Source: Mesorhizobium sp. L-2-11 (GTDB lineage: Bacteria; Pseudomonadota; Alphaproteobacteria; Rhizobiales; Rhizobiaceae). From it: a stretch of 64,000 nucleotides of DNA. The stretch spans positions 868,001 to 932,000 of the forward strand of contig NZ_AP023257.1 in the NCBI RefSeq assembly GCF_016756595.1, given 5' to 3'. The notes under the pieces were generated by a model. The model saw nothing but the letters and a program-made list of their open reading frames with translations. It did no database searches and was not told where the DNA came from. The translations under genes and the position numbers were made by a program. Positions 55,036 through 62,685 of the stretch are shown here, one piece after another (within the stretch, counting starts at the first letter, position 1; the number at the start of each line of letters is the position of its first letter).

Positions 55036-56100
55036 CTATTGCGCCGCCTTGATCTCGCTGACGATCTTCGAATAGTCGCGCTGGGCGTCGCCGACGTCGC
55101 GCAACTGCTCGAACTTGACCAGCTCGGCCACCGGCATGCGCATATTGGGGAATTTGGCGAGGAAATCCGCAGGCAGGCTTTCCATAGCCGGCTTGTTCGG
55201 CACCTTGTAGTCGATGTTCTGGGCCGCCCAGGCGTGGTTCTTGGCGTCCAGCATGAAGTTGATGAACTGGAAGGCTGCGTCCTTGTTGGCCGATGCCTTC
55301 ATCACCACCATCGTGTCGACCCACAGGTCCGAGCCTTCCCTAGGGATGACGTACTTAATCTGCGGGTTCTCGGCGATGCCATAATTGCACCAGCCATCCC
55401 ATGCCTGCACCATCAGTGCCTCGCCGGAGACCAGCTTCGCATAGAAGGTGGTGTCGTCATAGGCGAGCAAGGTCTTCTTGGCCGAGATCAGCAGGTCCTT
55501 GACCTCGGCGAGCTTGGCCGGATCGGTCTCGTTGACCGAATAGCCCTTGGCGAGCTGGCCGGCGGCAAGCAGCCAGCGGTCGGTCGCCAGCATCGTGGTC
55601 TTGCCTTTGAGCTCATCGGACGGGGCGAGAAGATCGTTCCAGCTGGCCGGCTCGGTCTTCACCAGATCCGAGCGGTAGCAGAGGCCGGTGGTGCCCCAGG
55701 TATAAGGCACGGAAAAATTGTTGCCGACGTCATGCGGCAGCTTGGTCGCCTCAGGATAGAGATTGGCGAGATTGGGGATCTTGGCGTGGTCGATCGTCTC
55801 GATCAGGCCGAGCTTGTTCAGCACTTCGGCGAAGGGCGAGGAAACGAAGGCCACGTCATAGCCCTTGCCGCCCGAAGCAACGAGCTTGCCCATGATCTCC
55901 TCATTGGTTGCGTGAACGACAACCTCGCCGGAAACACCGGTCGCTGCTTTGAAGGCTGCCATCGCGTCCGGCGCCATGTAGCCGTCCCAGTTGGAGATGA
56001 CGAGGTCGGCGGCGGCCGCCGGCGCCGACAGCGCCAAGGCGAGGCCAAGTGCGATCGCGGAGGTTCTGAACGAACGGCGCCGCAGGGTGGTGGCGGTCAT
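55036..56100 (-). CDS. Polyamine-type ABC transporter substrate-binding protein (PotD/PotF-like)
   Basis: This 354-aa periplasmic protein has a signal peptide ending SAPAAAA, then DLVISNWDGYMAPDAMAAFK, a standard PotD/PotF opening. FSVPYTWGTTGLCYRSDLV and MVQAWDGWCNYGIA contain the Trp, Tyr and Asp positions that clamp polyamines in the family. It is the first gene of the leftward operon and divergent from the GntR-type regulator. The actual ligand is unknown. Confidence 0.92.
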   Translation of the reverse strand: MTATTLRRRSFRTSAIALGLALALSAPAAAADLVISNWDGYMAPDAMAAFKAATGVSGEVVVHATNEEIMGKLVASGGKGYDVAFVSSPFAEVLNKLGLIETIDHAKIPNLANLYPEATKLPHDVGNNFSVPYTWGTTGLCYRSDLVKTEPASWNDLLAPSDELKGKTTMLATDRWLLAAGQLAKGYSVNETDPAKLAEVKDLLISAKKTLLAYDDTTFYAKLVSGEALMVQAWDGWCNYGIAENPQIKYVIPREGSDLWVDTMVVMKASANKDAAFQFINFMLDAKNHAWAAQNIDYKVPNKPAMESLPADFLAKFPNMRMPVAELVKFEQLRDVGDAQRDYSKIVSEIKAAQ

Positions 56101-56325
56101 GACAGACTCCCATTCTGGTTGATCGTCAATTCAATCGTCGGACCAGCGCTGGCGACGCGCTTCGATCCCGTTCCCCGGTCTTTTTATTGCCGATTGCACC
56201 TACAGTACTATTGCAGAAAAAAGTACGTCAATCCATAATTTGTCACGTCGCTGCGAAATCGCCGATTGCGTCCGCAAGGCAATCGGTCGGACCGCAGCGG
56301 TCGAGCCCGTTTCACGAGAATCGCC
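56101..56325. promoter_or_regulatory. Divergent promoter region of the amine/glycosyltransferase cluster
   Basis: This 225-base gap lies between the leftward binding-protein gene and the rightward GntR gene. It has an AT-rich core around 56180-56245 (TTTTTATTGCC, ACAGTACTATTGC, AAAAAAGTACGTCAATCC). It must carry the promoters of both arms and probably the regulator's operators; I could not fix a symmetric site. Confidence 0.55.
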
Positions 56326-57264
56326 ATGCAAGCCGTTGCCAGACGCCCGCGCACCAATCATCTCGATCTCGCGCAGCGCATTCTCGATGTGGCCAGGCAG
56401 CGCGGCTTCGAGGCCGGCGCGCATCTCCCGGAACAGCAGATCGCCTCGCTCTGCAACGTCTCGCGGACTCCGGTGCGGGCCGCGCTGCGCCTCCTCACCG
56501 AAAAAGGCGTCGTGCGCTGGGAAGCTGATTCCGGCTATCGGCTGGCCATCGACCTCACCAGCCAGGCGACCCTTGCCGCTGACCTGCCGGTTACCGAGGA
56601 GGACGAGCTCGCCGAGATGATCCTGCGTGATCGCTCGGCGCGCCGGCTGGATCAGACGGTGACCATTGGCGGGCTGATGCGGCGCTATGGCGCCGAACGA
56701 AAGACGGTACTAAAAGCGCTAAAGAAACTGACAGACGAAAATCTCCTGGATCGCGCACCGGGACAGTCCTGGCTGTTCAGGCGAGCGCCTGACGATCCGG
56801 AGTCACAAGGGGAAAGCTATGAGTTCCGCCTGATGCTGGAACCCGCCGCCATTCTGGCGCCTGGCTTTCGGCTGGACGGAACCCGCGCGGCAGCCTTGCG
56901 CCAGGGCATGGAGGCGCTGCTGGCGCTGCCCGACGCCGCATTCGAGATCAGAGAGTTCCAGCGGCTGGACATCGACTTTCACGGCATGATCGCCGACGGC
57001 TCCAGCAACCGGTTCGTCACCGAGGCGCTGTTCGATCATCTCAGGCTGCGCCGGTTGCCGGGGACCTATGCCGGCGTCAACGTCTTCCGGCTGAAGCAAT
57101 CGCTGCGTGAGCACCTGACCATACTCGACCAATTGGAAAGCCGGCAGTATGAGGTTGCAGCCGATCTGCTTCGCGTCCATCTGCGATTGTCCCGCAGCCA
57201 GCGACCGCAGGCGGCCAGCCGCGGGGCCCCCGCATTGTTCGGCATGATCAGCCGGCCGGATTGA
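56326..57264 (+). CDS. GntR-family regulator with two winged-helix regions and FCD domain
   Basis: This 312-aa regulator has a GntR winged helix at about 12-72 (HLPEQQIASLCNVSRTPVRA, GVVRWEADSGYRL) and a second winged-helix-like region at about 85-145 (VTIGGLMRRYGAERKTVLKA, LDRAPGQSWLF). An FCD ligand domain follows from about 160 to 290 (FQRLDIDFHGMIADGSSNRF, FRLKQSLREHLTILDQLE). FadR-type GntR proteins normally have one winged helix. ATG 56326 is preferred to an upstream frame. Its stop overlaps the start of the glycosyltransferase gene, so it probably regulates this cluster. Confidence 0.88.
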   Translation: MQAVARRPRTNHLDLAQRILDVARQRGFEAGAHLPEQQIASLCNVSRTPVRAALRLLTEKGVVRWEADSGYRLAIDLTSQATLAADLPVTEEDELAEMILRDRSARRLDQTVTIGGLMRRYGAERKTVLKALKKLTDENLLDRAPGQSWLFRRAPDDPESQGESYEFRLMLEPAAILAPGFRLDGTRAAALRQGMEALLALPDAAFEIREFQRLDIDFHGMIADGSSNRFVTEALFDHLRLRRLPGTYAGVNVFRLKQSLREHLTILDQLESRQYEVAADLLRVHLRLSRSQRPQAASRGAPALFGMISRPD

Positions 57265-58565
57265 CGAGGACCACGAGAGCAGTGACGCGCAAAGCCAGCC
57301 CGACCATCGCGTTGTTTCCCGAAGCGAGCTTCGGCGCGGCGCTCAATTGCGTCGGCATCGCGCAGGCCTTGCGCGCCCGTGGCGCCCGGCCGGTGTTCAT
57401 CTGTCACGCCGGCTTTTCCGGCGTGTTCGCCGACTACGGTTTTCAGGAATACCAGTTGCCAACCGACGATCCGCTGACCGACAGCGAGCGCCAGAGCTAC
57501 TGGCAGGCTTTCGTGCGCCGGCATCTGCCGCATTTCAGGCTGAGCCCGATCGACCAGCTCGAAACCTATGTCGCCCCGACCTGGGAAGCGATCGTCGATA
57601 CCGCGGTCGATGCCGAGGCGCCGCTGCGCCAATTGCTGGCCCGGTTGAAGCCGGACGCCTTGGTGCTCGACAATGTCATCATGTTTCCAGCACTTGCTGC
57701 CGCCGGCTGCCCATGGGTGCGCGTCGTCTCCTGCGCCGAAACCGAGCTTCCCGACGCCGATGTACCGCCCTATCTCTCCGGCCTCGCCGCCGACGACCCC
57801 GGTCGCGCGGCCTTCGAGGCGCGCTACCTGGCAGCCGTCGCTCCGGCCCATGACCGGTTCAATCGGCTTCGCACCGACGCCGGTCTTGCGCCCTTGCCGA
57901 AGGGGCTTTTTCTCGAAGCTTCGCCCGATCTCAATCTGCTGCTGACCCCAACCATCGTGCGCAGGCAGCGCGCCGAGCCGCTCGACCCGGCCCGCTTCGT
58001 CTATCTCGAAGGCTGCGTCCGTTCGGAAGGCCCGTTCGACGTGCCGGTCTTTCCACGCAATGACGGGTCGCTGGTCTATCTCAGCTTCGGCAGCCTGGGC
58101 GCGATGGATGTCGGCCTGATCGAGCGCATGCTCGCCGTGTTCGACCGGCTTCCGGCCCGCTTCATCGTCAATGTCGGCGGTCTGCGCGACAGCTACCGCG
58201 CGGTTCCGGACAACGTCTATCTCGACGCCTGGTTTCCGCAGCCGTCGGTCGTCGCGAAATCCGATCTCTTCATCCATCACGGCGGCAACAACAGCTTTTG
58301 CGAGGCGCTGCGTTTCGGCGTGCCGTCGCTGATCATGCCCTATTGCTGGGACGGGCACGACAACGCGCAACGCGCCGAGGAAACCGGCGTCGGCCGCCAC
58401 CTCAGCCGCGACGGCTGGAGCGACGACGAACTGGAACATTCTATCCTTGGCCTAATGGCCGACGGCGAGATGCGCTTTCGTCTCAAGGAGAATGCGGCCA
58501 CCATGGCGCGGGCGCCGGGAACGGACGCCGCCGCCGAAGCCATTCTCGCCCTCGCAAGGACGTGA
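57261..58565 (+). CDS. GT1-like (MGT-type) glycosyltransferase, paralogue B
   Basis: This protein of up to 434 aa is closely related to the gene at 49309. Matching blocks are TIALFPEASFGAALNCVGIA, YLEGCVRSEGPF, YLSFGSLGAMDVGLIERM, DLFIHHGGNNSFCEAL and IMPYCWDGHDNAQRAEETG. The start is TTG 57261 overlapping the regulator stop, or GTG 57282 behind GAGG; I list the longer form. It leads the rightward enzyme set and lies 4 bases before the GS-like gene. Confidence 0.88.
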   Translation: MTRTTRAVTRKASPTIALFPEASFGAALNCVGIAQALRARGARPVFICHAGFSGVFADYGFQEYQLPTDDPLTDSERQSYWQAFVRRHLPHFRLSPIDQLETYVAPTWEAIVDTAVDAEAPLRQLLARLKPDALVLDNVIMFPALAAAGCPWVRVVSCAETELPDADVPPYLSGLAADDPGRAAFEARYLAAVAPAHDRFNRLRTDAGLAPLPKGLFLEASPDLNLLLTPTIVRRQRAEPLDPARFVYLEGCVRSEGPFDVPVFPRNDGSLVYLSFGSLGAMDVGLIERMLAVFDRLPARFIVNVGGLRDSYRAVPDNVYLDAWFPQPSVVAKSDLFIHHGGNNSFCEALRFGVPSLIMPYCWDGHDNAQRAEETGVGRHLSRDGWSDDELEHSILGLMADGEMRFRLKENAATMARAPGTDAAAEAILALART

Positions 58566-58569
58566 CCTG

Positions 58570-59955
58570 ATGCTCAACACAACGACAACGGATGCACCGC
58601 AAATGACCCCGACGGACGATCCGAAGCGATGGCTGGAGCAGCAGGGGGTCAGGGAAGTCGAGTGCCTGGTGCCGGATGTGAACGGCGTGTTGCGCGGCAA
58701 GACCCTGCCGACGGCCAAGTTCCTGAAGTCGCTTGAGGACCGCGCGCTCTACCTGCCGAGCAGCGCCTTCTTGGTTTGCATCGACGGCCGCTATTCCGGT
58801 TCCAACGACGAGGGTTTCGCCTATCAGGACCCCGACATGCGGATGGTGCCGGATGTCGCGACGCTCTGCCTTGCACCGGGCGCCGGAGCGGGCAAAGCCT
58901 ACGTCTTCGCCGACGCGTTTCACATGGACGACCGGCCATGGATGGCCTCGCCGCGTCATCTCCTGAGGGCTGTACTAGATCTTTATCGCCAGCGCGGTTG
59001 GCGGGCGGTGGTCGCGCCGGAGCTCGAATTCTACCTGACCGCGCCCAATCCCGATCCCGATCGGCCGCTGCTCGCGCCGGTCGGGCGCAATGGCCGCTCC
59101 GAAACCGTGCAGCACCCCTATGATATGGCGGCGCTGGAGGAGTTCGAGCCGGTGATCCGGCGGCTCCACGACTATGCCGCTGTGGCCGGGCTGCCGCTCG
59201 ACACGCTGATCCACGAATCGGGCACGGGGCAGCTGGAGATCAATTTCCTGCATGGCGACGCGCTGCCGCTGGCCGACAAGGTGCTGCTGTTCAAGCGGAT
59301 GCCGCGCCAGGCCGCGCAGGAAAGCGGCATGCATGCGACCTTCATGGCGAAGCCGATCGCCGCACAAGCCGGCAGCTCGATGCATCTCCATATGTCGGTC
59401 GTCGACGAGGCTGGCAATACGCTGTTTGCCGGGAGTGACGACGCCGACACCGCAATGTTCGGGCATTTCATCGGCGGCCTGCAGAAATACATTCCCGAGG
59501 TGATGCCGCTGTTTGCGCCGAACGTGAATTCGTTCCGCCGCATCCGGCCCAACCACAGCGCGCCCGCCAACATCGAGTGGTCGCACGACAACCGTTCCTG
59601 CGGGCTGCGTGTGCCGGCCGGCGGACGGGCCGCGCGGCGGGTGGAAAATCGGTTGCCCGGCGCCGATGCCAACCCCTACCTGGCGATGGCCGGCTCGCTG
59701 CTCTGCGGCTATCTCGGCGTCGAGGAAAAGCTGTCGCGTTCGCCCGAGGCATCGGGCAACGCCTATCGCAGCAAGAGCACGCTGCCGAAAACCATGGAGG
59801 AGGCGCTCGACCGTTTCGCTGCCTGCAGTGCGGTTCGGGCGTTGCTCGGCGAGGATTTCGTCCAGACCTATCTACGGGTCAAAAGCGTCGAGCTCGACTT
59901 GTTCCAGAGCGTCGTCACCAGCTGGGAACGCGACCACCTGCTGCTCAAGGTCTGA
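58570..59955 (+). CDS. Glutamine synthetase-like ligase (PuuA/GlnA3-like)
   Basis: The 461-aa ligase belongs to the GS superfamily. The beta-grasp part has CLVPDVNGVLRGKTLP. The catalytic domain has VVAPELEFYL, ESGTGQLEINFLHGDAL, the nucleotide-site GSSMHLHMSVVD, RPNHSAPANIEWSHDNRSCG and RVENRLPGADANPYLAMAGS. It is the form used by gamma-glutamylpolyamine and related amide synthetases, not housekeeping GlnA. With the following FAD oxidase it suggests gamma-glutamylation of an amine then oxidation; the amine is unknown. Confidence 0.9.
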   Translation: MLNTTTTDAPQMTPTDDPKRWLEQQGVREVECLVPDVNGVLRGKTLPTAKFLKSLEDRALYLPSSAFLVCIDGRYSGSNDEGFAYQDPDMRMVPDVATLCLAPGAGAGKAYVFADAFHMDDRPWMASPRHLLRAVLDLYRQRGWRAVVAPELEFYLTAPNPDPDRPLLAPVGRNGRSETVQHPYDMAALEEFEPVIRRLHDYAAVAGLPLDTLIHESGTGQLEINFLHGDALPLADKVLLFKRMPRQAAQESGMHATFMAKPIAAQAGSSMHLHMSVVDEAGNTLFAGSDDADTAMFGHFIGGLQKYIPEVMPLFAPNVNSFRRIRPNHSAPANIEWSHDNRSCGLRVPAGGRAARRVENRLPGADANPYLAMAGSLLCGYLGVEEKLSRSPEASGNAYRSKSTLPKTMEEALDRFAACSAVRALLGEDFVQTYLRVKSVELDLFQSVVTSWERDHLLLKV

Positions 59956-61244
59956 TGATGGGCTTCAATTCCGGCCTGGATATCGGCAAATCCTACTATG
60001 TCGCGACCGCCAATCCGGCTCCTGATCATCCGGCGCTGCAGGGCGACGTCGACACCGATCTGGTGGTGGTTGGCGGCGGCTGCACCGGCCTGTCCGCAGC
60101 CCTTCATGCCGCCGAGCGCGGGCTGAAGGTGGTGCTTTTGGAAGGCGGCAAGATCGGCTGGGGAGCGTCGGGGCGCAATGGCGGCCAGATCATCCCCGGA
60201 CTGCGCAAGGGCGCCAAGAGCCTGGTCAAGCTTTATGGGCCCGAACGGGCGCGGGCGCTTTTCGATCTCGCCCTCGAGGCGCGCGGGCTGGTGCTCGACC
60301 TGATCGAGCGCCATGCCATCGATTGCGACCTCCGGCTCACCGGCCATTTGGCCGGTGCGGTCAACAGCTCCGACCTACGCGATCTCGAGGAAGAGGTCGA
60401 GTGCCTAGCCAGCGTGATGAATTTTCATGACGTCGAGATGCTGTCGGCGGAGCAGGCGCGTGGAATGGTGAACACGCCCTATCACGGCGCCATGTACGAA
60501 AAGCTCGGCGGCCATATGCATCCGCTGAACTACACGCTGGGTCTTGCGCGCGCCGCGGCAGCGGCAGGTGTCACAATCCACGAGAATTCGGTGGCGCTGC
60601 GGCTGGAGCGTGAACCTGGCATCCGGATTTCGACGGCCAAGGGCTCGGTCCGCTCAAGCCATGTCGTGCTTGCGGGCGACGCCCTGCTCCAGGGGCTCGA
60701 GCCGCGCGTCAACAGCCGCATCATGCCGGTCGGCAACTACATCGTCGCCACCGAACCGCTGGACGACACCAGCGACGTCATCCCAAGCAATGCCGCCGTT
60801 TCCGACACACGCTTCGTCGTCAACTATTACCGGCTGTCGGCAGACGGTCGCCTGCTGTTCGGCGGTGGCGAGCGCTACACGCCGTCGCCGCCCGCAGACA
60901 TTGCCGGCTTCGTGCGGCCGCATATGGAAAAGACCTTTCCGCAATTGCGCGGCCGCCGCATCGATCATGCCTGGGGCGGGCTGGTCTCGGTGACGACATC
61001 GCGCCTGCCGGATGTCGGCCACTATGGCGAGGTCTATTTTGCGCATGGCTATTCCGGCAAGGGCGTGATCCTGTCGACGCTGTCGGGAAAGCTGCTCGCC
61101 GAGGCGATCACCGGCGATACTTCGCGGCTCGATCTGTTTTCGACGCTGAGGCCAATGCCGTTTCCCGGCGGCACGGCGCTGCGCGGCCCGCTCTATGTGC
61201 TCGGCATGCTCTGGTATGCCATGCGCGACCGGATCAAGCTTTGA
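59955..61244 (+). CDS. FAD-dependent amine oxidase (PuuB/DAO family)
   Basis: This 429-aa DAO-type flavoprotein has the FAD fold DLVVVGGGCTGLSAALHAAERG, GGKIGWGASGRNGGQIIPGL and the C-terminal HGYSGKGVILSTLSGKLLAE. This matches gamma-glutamylputrescine oxidase (PuuB/OrdL). It would oxidise the amine of a gamma-glutamylated substrate to aldehyde, ammonia and H2O2. The start ATGATG overlaps the GS stop TGA, so the two are translationally coupled. Confidence 0.9.
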   Translation: MMGFNSGLDIGKSYYVATANPAPDHPALQGDVDTDLVVVGGGCTGLSAALHAAERGLKVVLLEGGKIGWGASGRNGGQIIPGLRKGAKSLVKLYGPERARALFDLALEARGLVLDLIERHAIDCDLRLTGHLAGAVNSSDLRDLEEEVECLASVMNFHDVEMLSAEQARGMVNTPYHGAMYEKLGGHMHPLNYTLGLARAAAAAGVTIHENSVALRLEREPGIRISTAKGSVRSSHVVLAGDALLQGLEPRVNSRIMPVGNYIVATEPLDDTSDVIPSNAAVSDTRFVVNYYRLSADGRLLFGGGERYTPSPPADIAGFVRPHMEKTFPQLRGRRIDHAWGGLVSVTTSRLPDVGHYGEVYFAHGYSGKGVILSTLSGKLLAEAITGDTSRLDLFSTLRPMPFPGGTALRGPLYVLGMLWYAMRDRIKL

Positions 61245-61416
61245 GGAACCGGGAAAGAGAGCTGGTGTCGGCCGCGGTTTGCCGCGACGTGTGGCTAGCC
61301 GCAGCTTCTCGACAATTTTGACCATGTGGACAAAGGTCGGGCGCCGTTCCATAGTTCTCTCGCTGATATCCAAAGAAACAGCCGGCTCGACACGGCGCCA
61401 ATCAGAGGGGCATGCA

Positions 61417-62448
61417 ATGGAAAACGGGAAGAGCAAAATCCAGTCGAAACGCGAAGGACTTTCGCGGCGCAATGTGCTGGAACTCGGCGCGCTCGGCCTG
61501 GCGGCAGCCATGCTGCCGGGCCAGGCCCTGGCACAGGACAAGAAGCTGAAGGTGGCGGCGATCTTCGCCACGCCGACCGAGGAGCCATGGGTCCACCAGA
61601 TCCATGTCGCGCTGCAGAGGGCCGAGAAGGAACTCGGCATCGAATACAAATGGTCGGAGAAGGTGCAGTCGGCCGATTTCAGCCGTGTCATGCGCGAATA
61701 CGCGCAAGGCGGCTATGAGCTGGTGCTCGGCGACGCTTTTGCGGCCGAGCGCGAATCCCGCCGCACCGCCAAGCAATTTCCGAAGGTCGCCTTCCTGTTC
61801 GGCTCCGGCGCCGGGCCGGCCGAGCCGAATTTCGCCGTCTTCGACAACTGGATCCACGAGCCGGCCTATCTCTCCGGCCTGATCGCCGGAAAGATGTCGA
61901 AATCAGGCACGATCGGCGCCGTTGCGGCGATGGGCATTCCGGAAGTGAATCGGCTGGTCAATGCCTTCTTTGCCGGCGCCCGGGAGGTCAATCCTGACAT
62001 CAGGAGGAAGGTCGCTTTCATCGGCTCTTTCTTCGACCCGCCAAAGGCCAAGGAAGCGGCAATCGCCCAGATCGACGCCGGCGTCGACGTGATCTATGCC
62101 GAACGTTTCGGTGTCATCGAAGCGGCGGTCGAGAGGAAGATCCTCGCCATCTCCAACATGTCCGACCAGTCCAGCCTCGGCCCGGACACGGTGATCACCG
62201 GCCCGGTCTGGGACATGTATCCGACGGTCGAGCATGCGATCAAACTGGTCAAGGCCGGCGTCTTCACCGCCCAGGATTACGGCGATTTCTCGCGCATGGC
62301 CAAGGGCGGCTCCTTTCTGGCGCCCTACCACAAATTCGACAAGACGCTGCCCGCCGATGTCAAGGAACTGGTCGAGAAGAAGAAGGCCGAAATCCTCGAA
62401 GGCAATTTCCGCGTCGTCGTCGACGAGAACACGCCGGTTTCGGATTGA
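61417..62448 (+). CDS. BMP-family ABC transporter substrate-binding protein
   Basis: This 343-aa exported protein has a twin-arginine-like signal (SRRNVLELGALGLAAAMLPG, cut after ALAQ). It has a BMP/PnrA fold: VAAIFATPTEEPWVHQIHVAL, YELVLGDAFAAE, VAFLFGSGAGPAEPNFAVFDNW and HEPAYLSGLIAGKMSKSG. The family binds nucleosides or other ring compounds. GAGGGG precedes the ATG. It is followed, after a repeat, by its likely ATPase. Confidence 0.91.
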   Translation: MENGKSKIQSKREGLSRRNVLELGALGLAAAMLPGQALAQDKKLKVAAIFATPTEEPWVHQIHVALQRAEKELGIEYKWSEKVQSADFSRVMREYAQGGYELVLGDAFAAERESRRTAKQFPKVAFLFGSGAGPAEPNFAVFDNWIHEPAYLSGLIAGKMSKSGTIGAVAAMGIPEVNRLVNAFFAGAREVNPDIRRKVAFIGSFFDPPKAKEAAIAQIDAGVDVIYAERFGVIEAAVERKILAISNMSDQSSLGPDTVITGPVWDMYPTVEHAIKLVKAGVFTAQDYGDFSRMAKGGSFLAPYHKFDKTLPADVKELVEKKKAEILEGNFRVVVDENTPVSD

Positions 62449-62469
62449 GCGGTCTTTGGGGTTGGCGCT

Positions 62470-62630
62470 GCACCCCCCTCTGGCCTGCCGGCCATCTCCC
62501 CCTCAAGGGGGAGATTGGCAGTTTCATCGGCCGTGCTCTTCAGCCAACTTTAGGAGATTGGCGAAAGTCGAGATCACATCCAATCTCCCCCCTTGAGGGG
62601 GAGATGGCCGGCAGGCCAGAGGGGGGTGCA
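62470..62630. repeat. Palindromic intergenic repeat, family 1, copy 5
   Basis: GCACCCCCCTCTGGCCTGCC at the left faces GGCCGGCAGGCCAGAGGGGG at the right. The inner hairpin modules are ATCTCCCCCTCAAGGGGGAG and its mate. It separates the BMP gene from the ABC ATPase gene. Confidence 0.9.
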
Positions 62631-62685
62631 GCGCTTCCCCTCGATCAAAGCTGAATCGTAGAGCCAATTCCGATCAGGAGCACCC

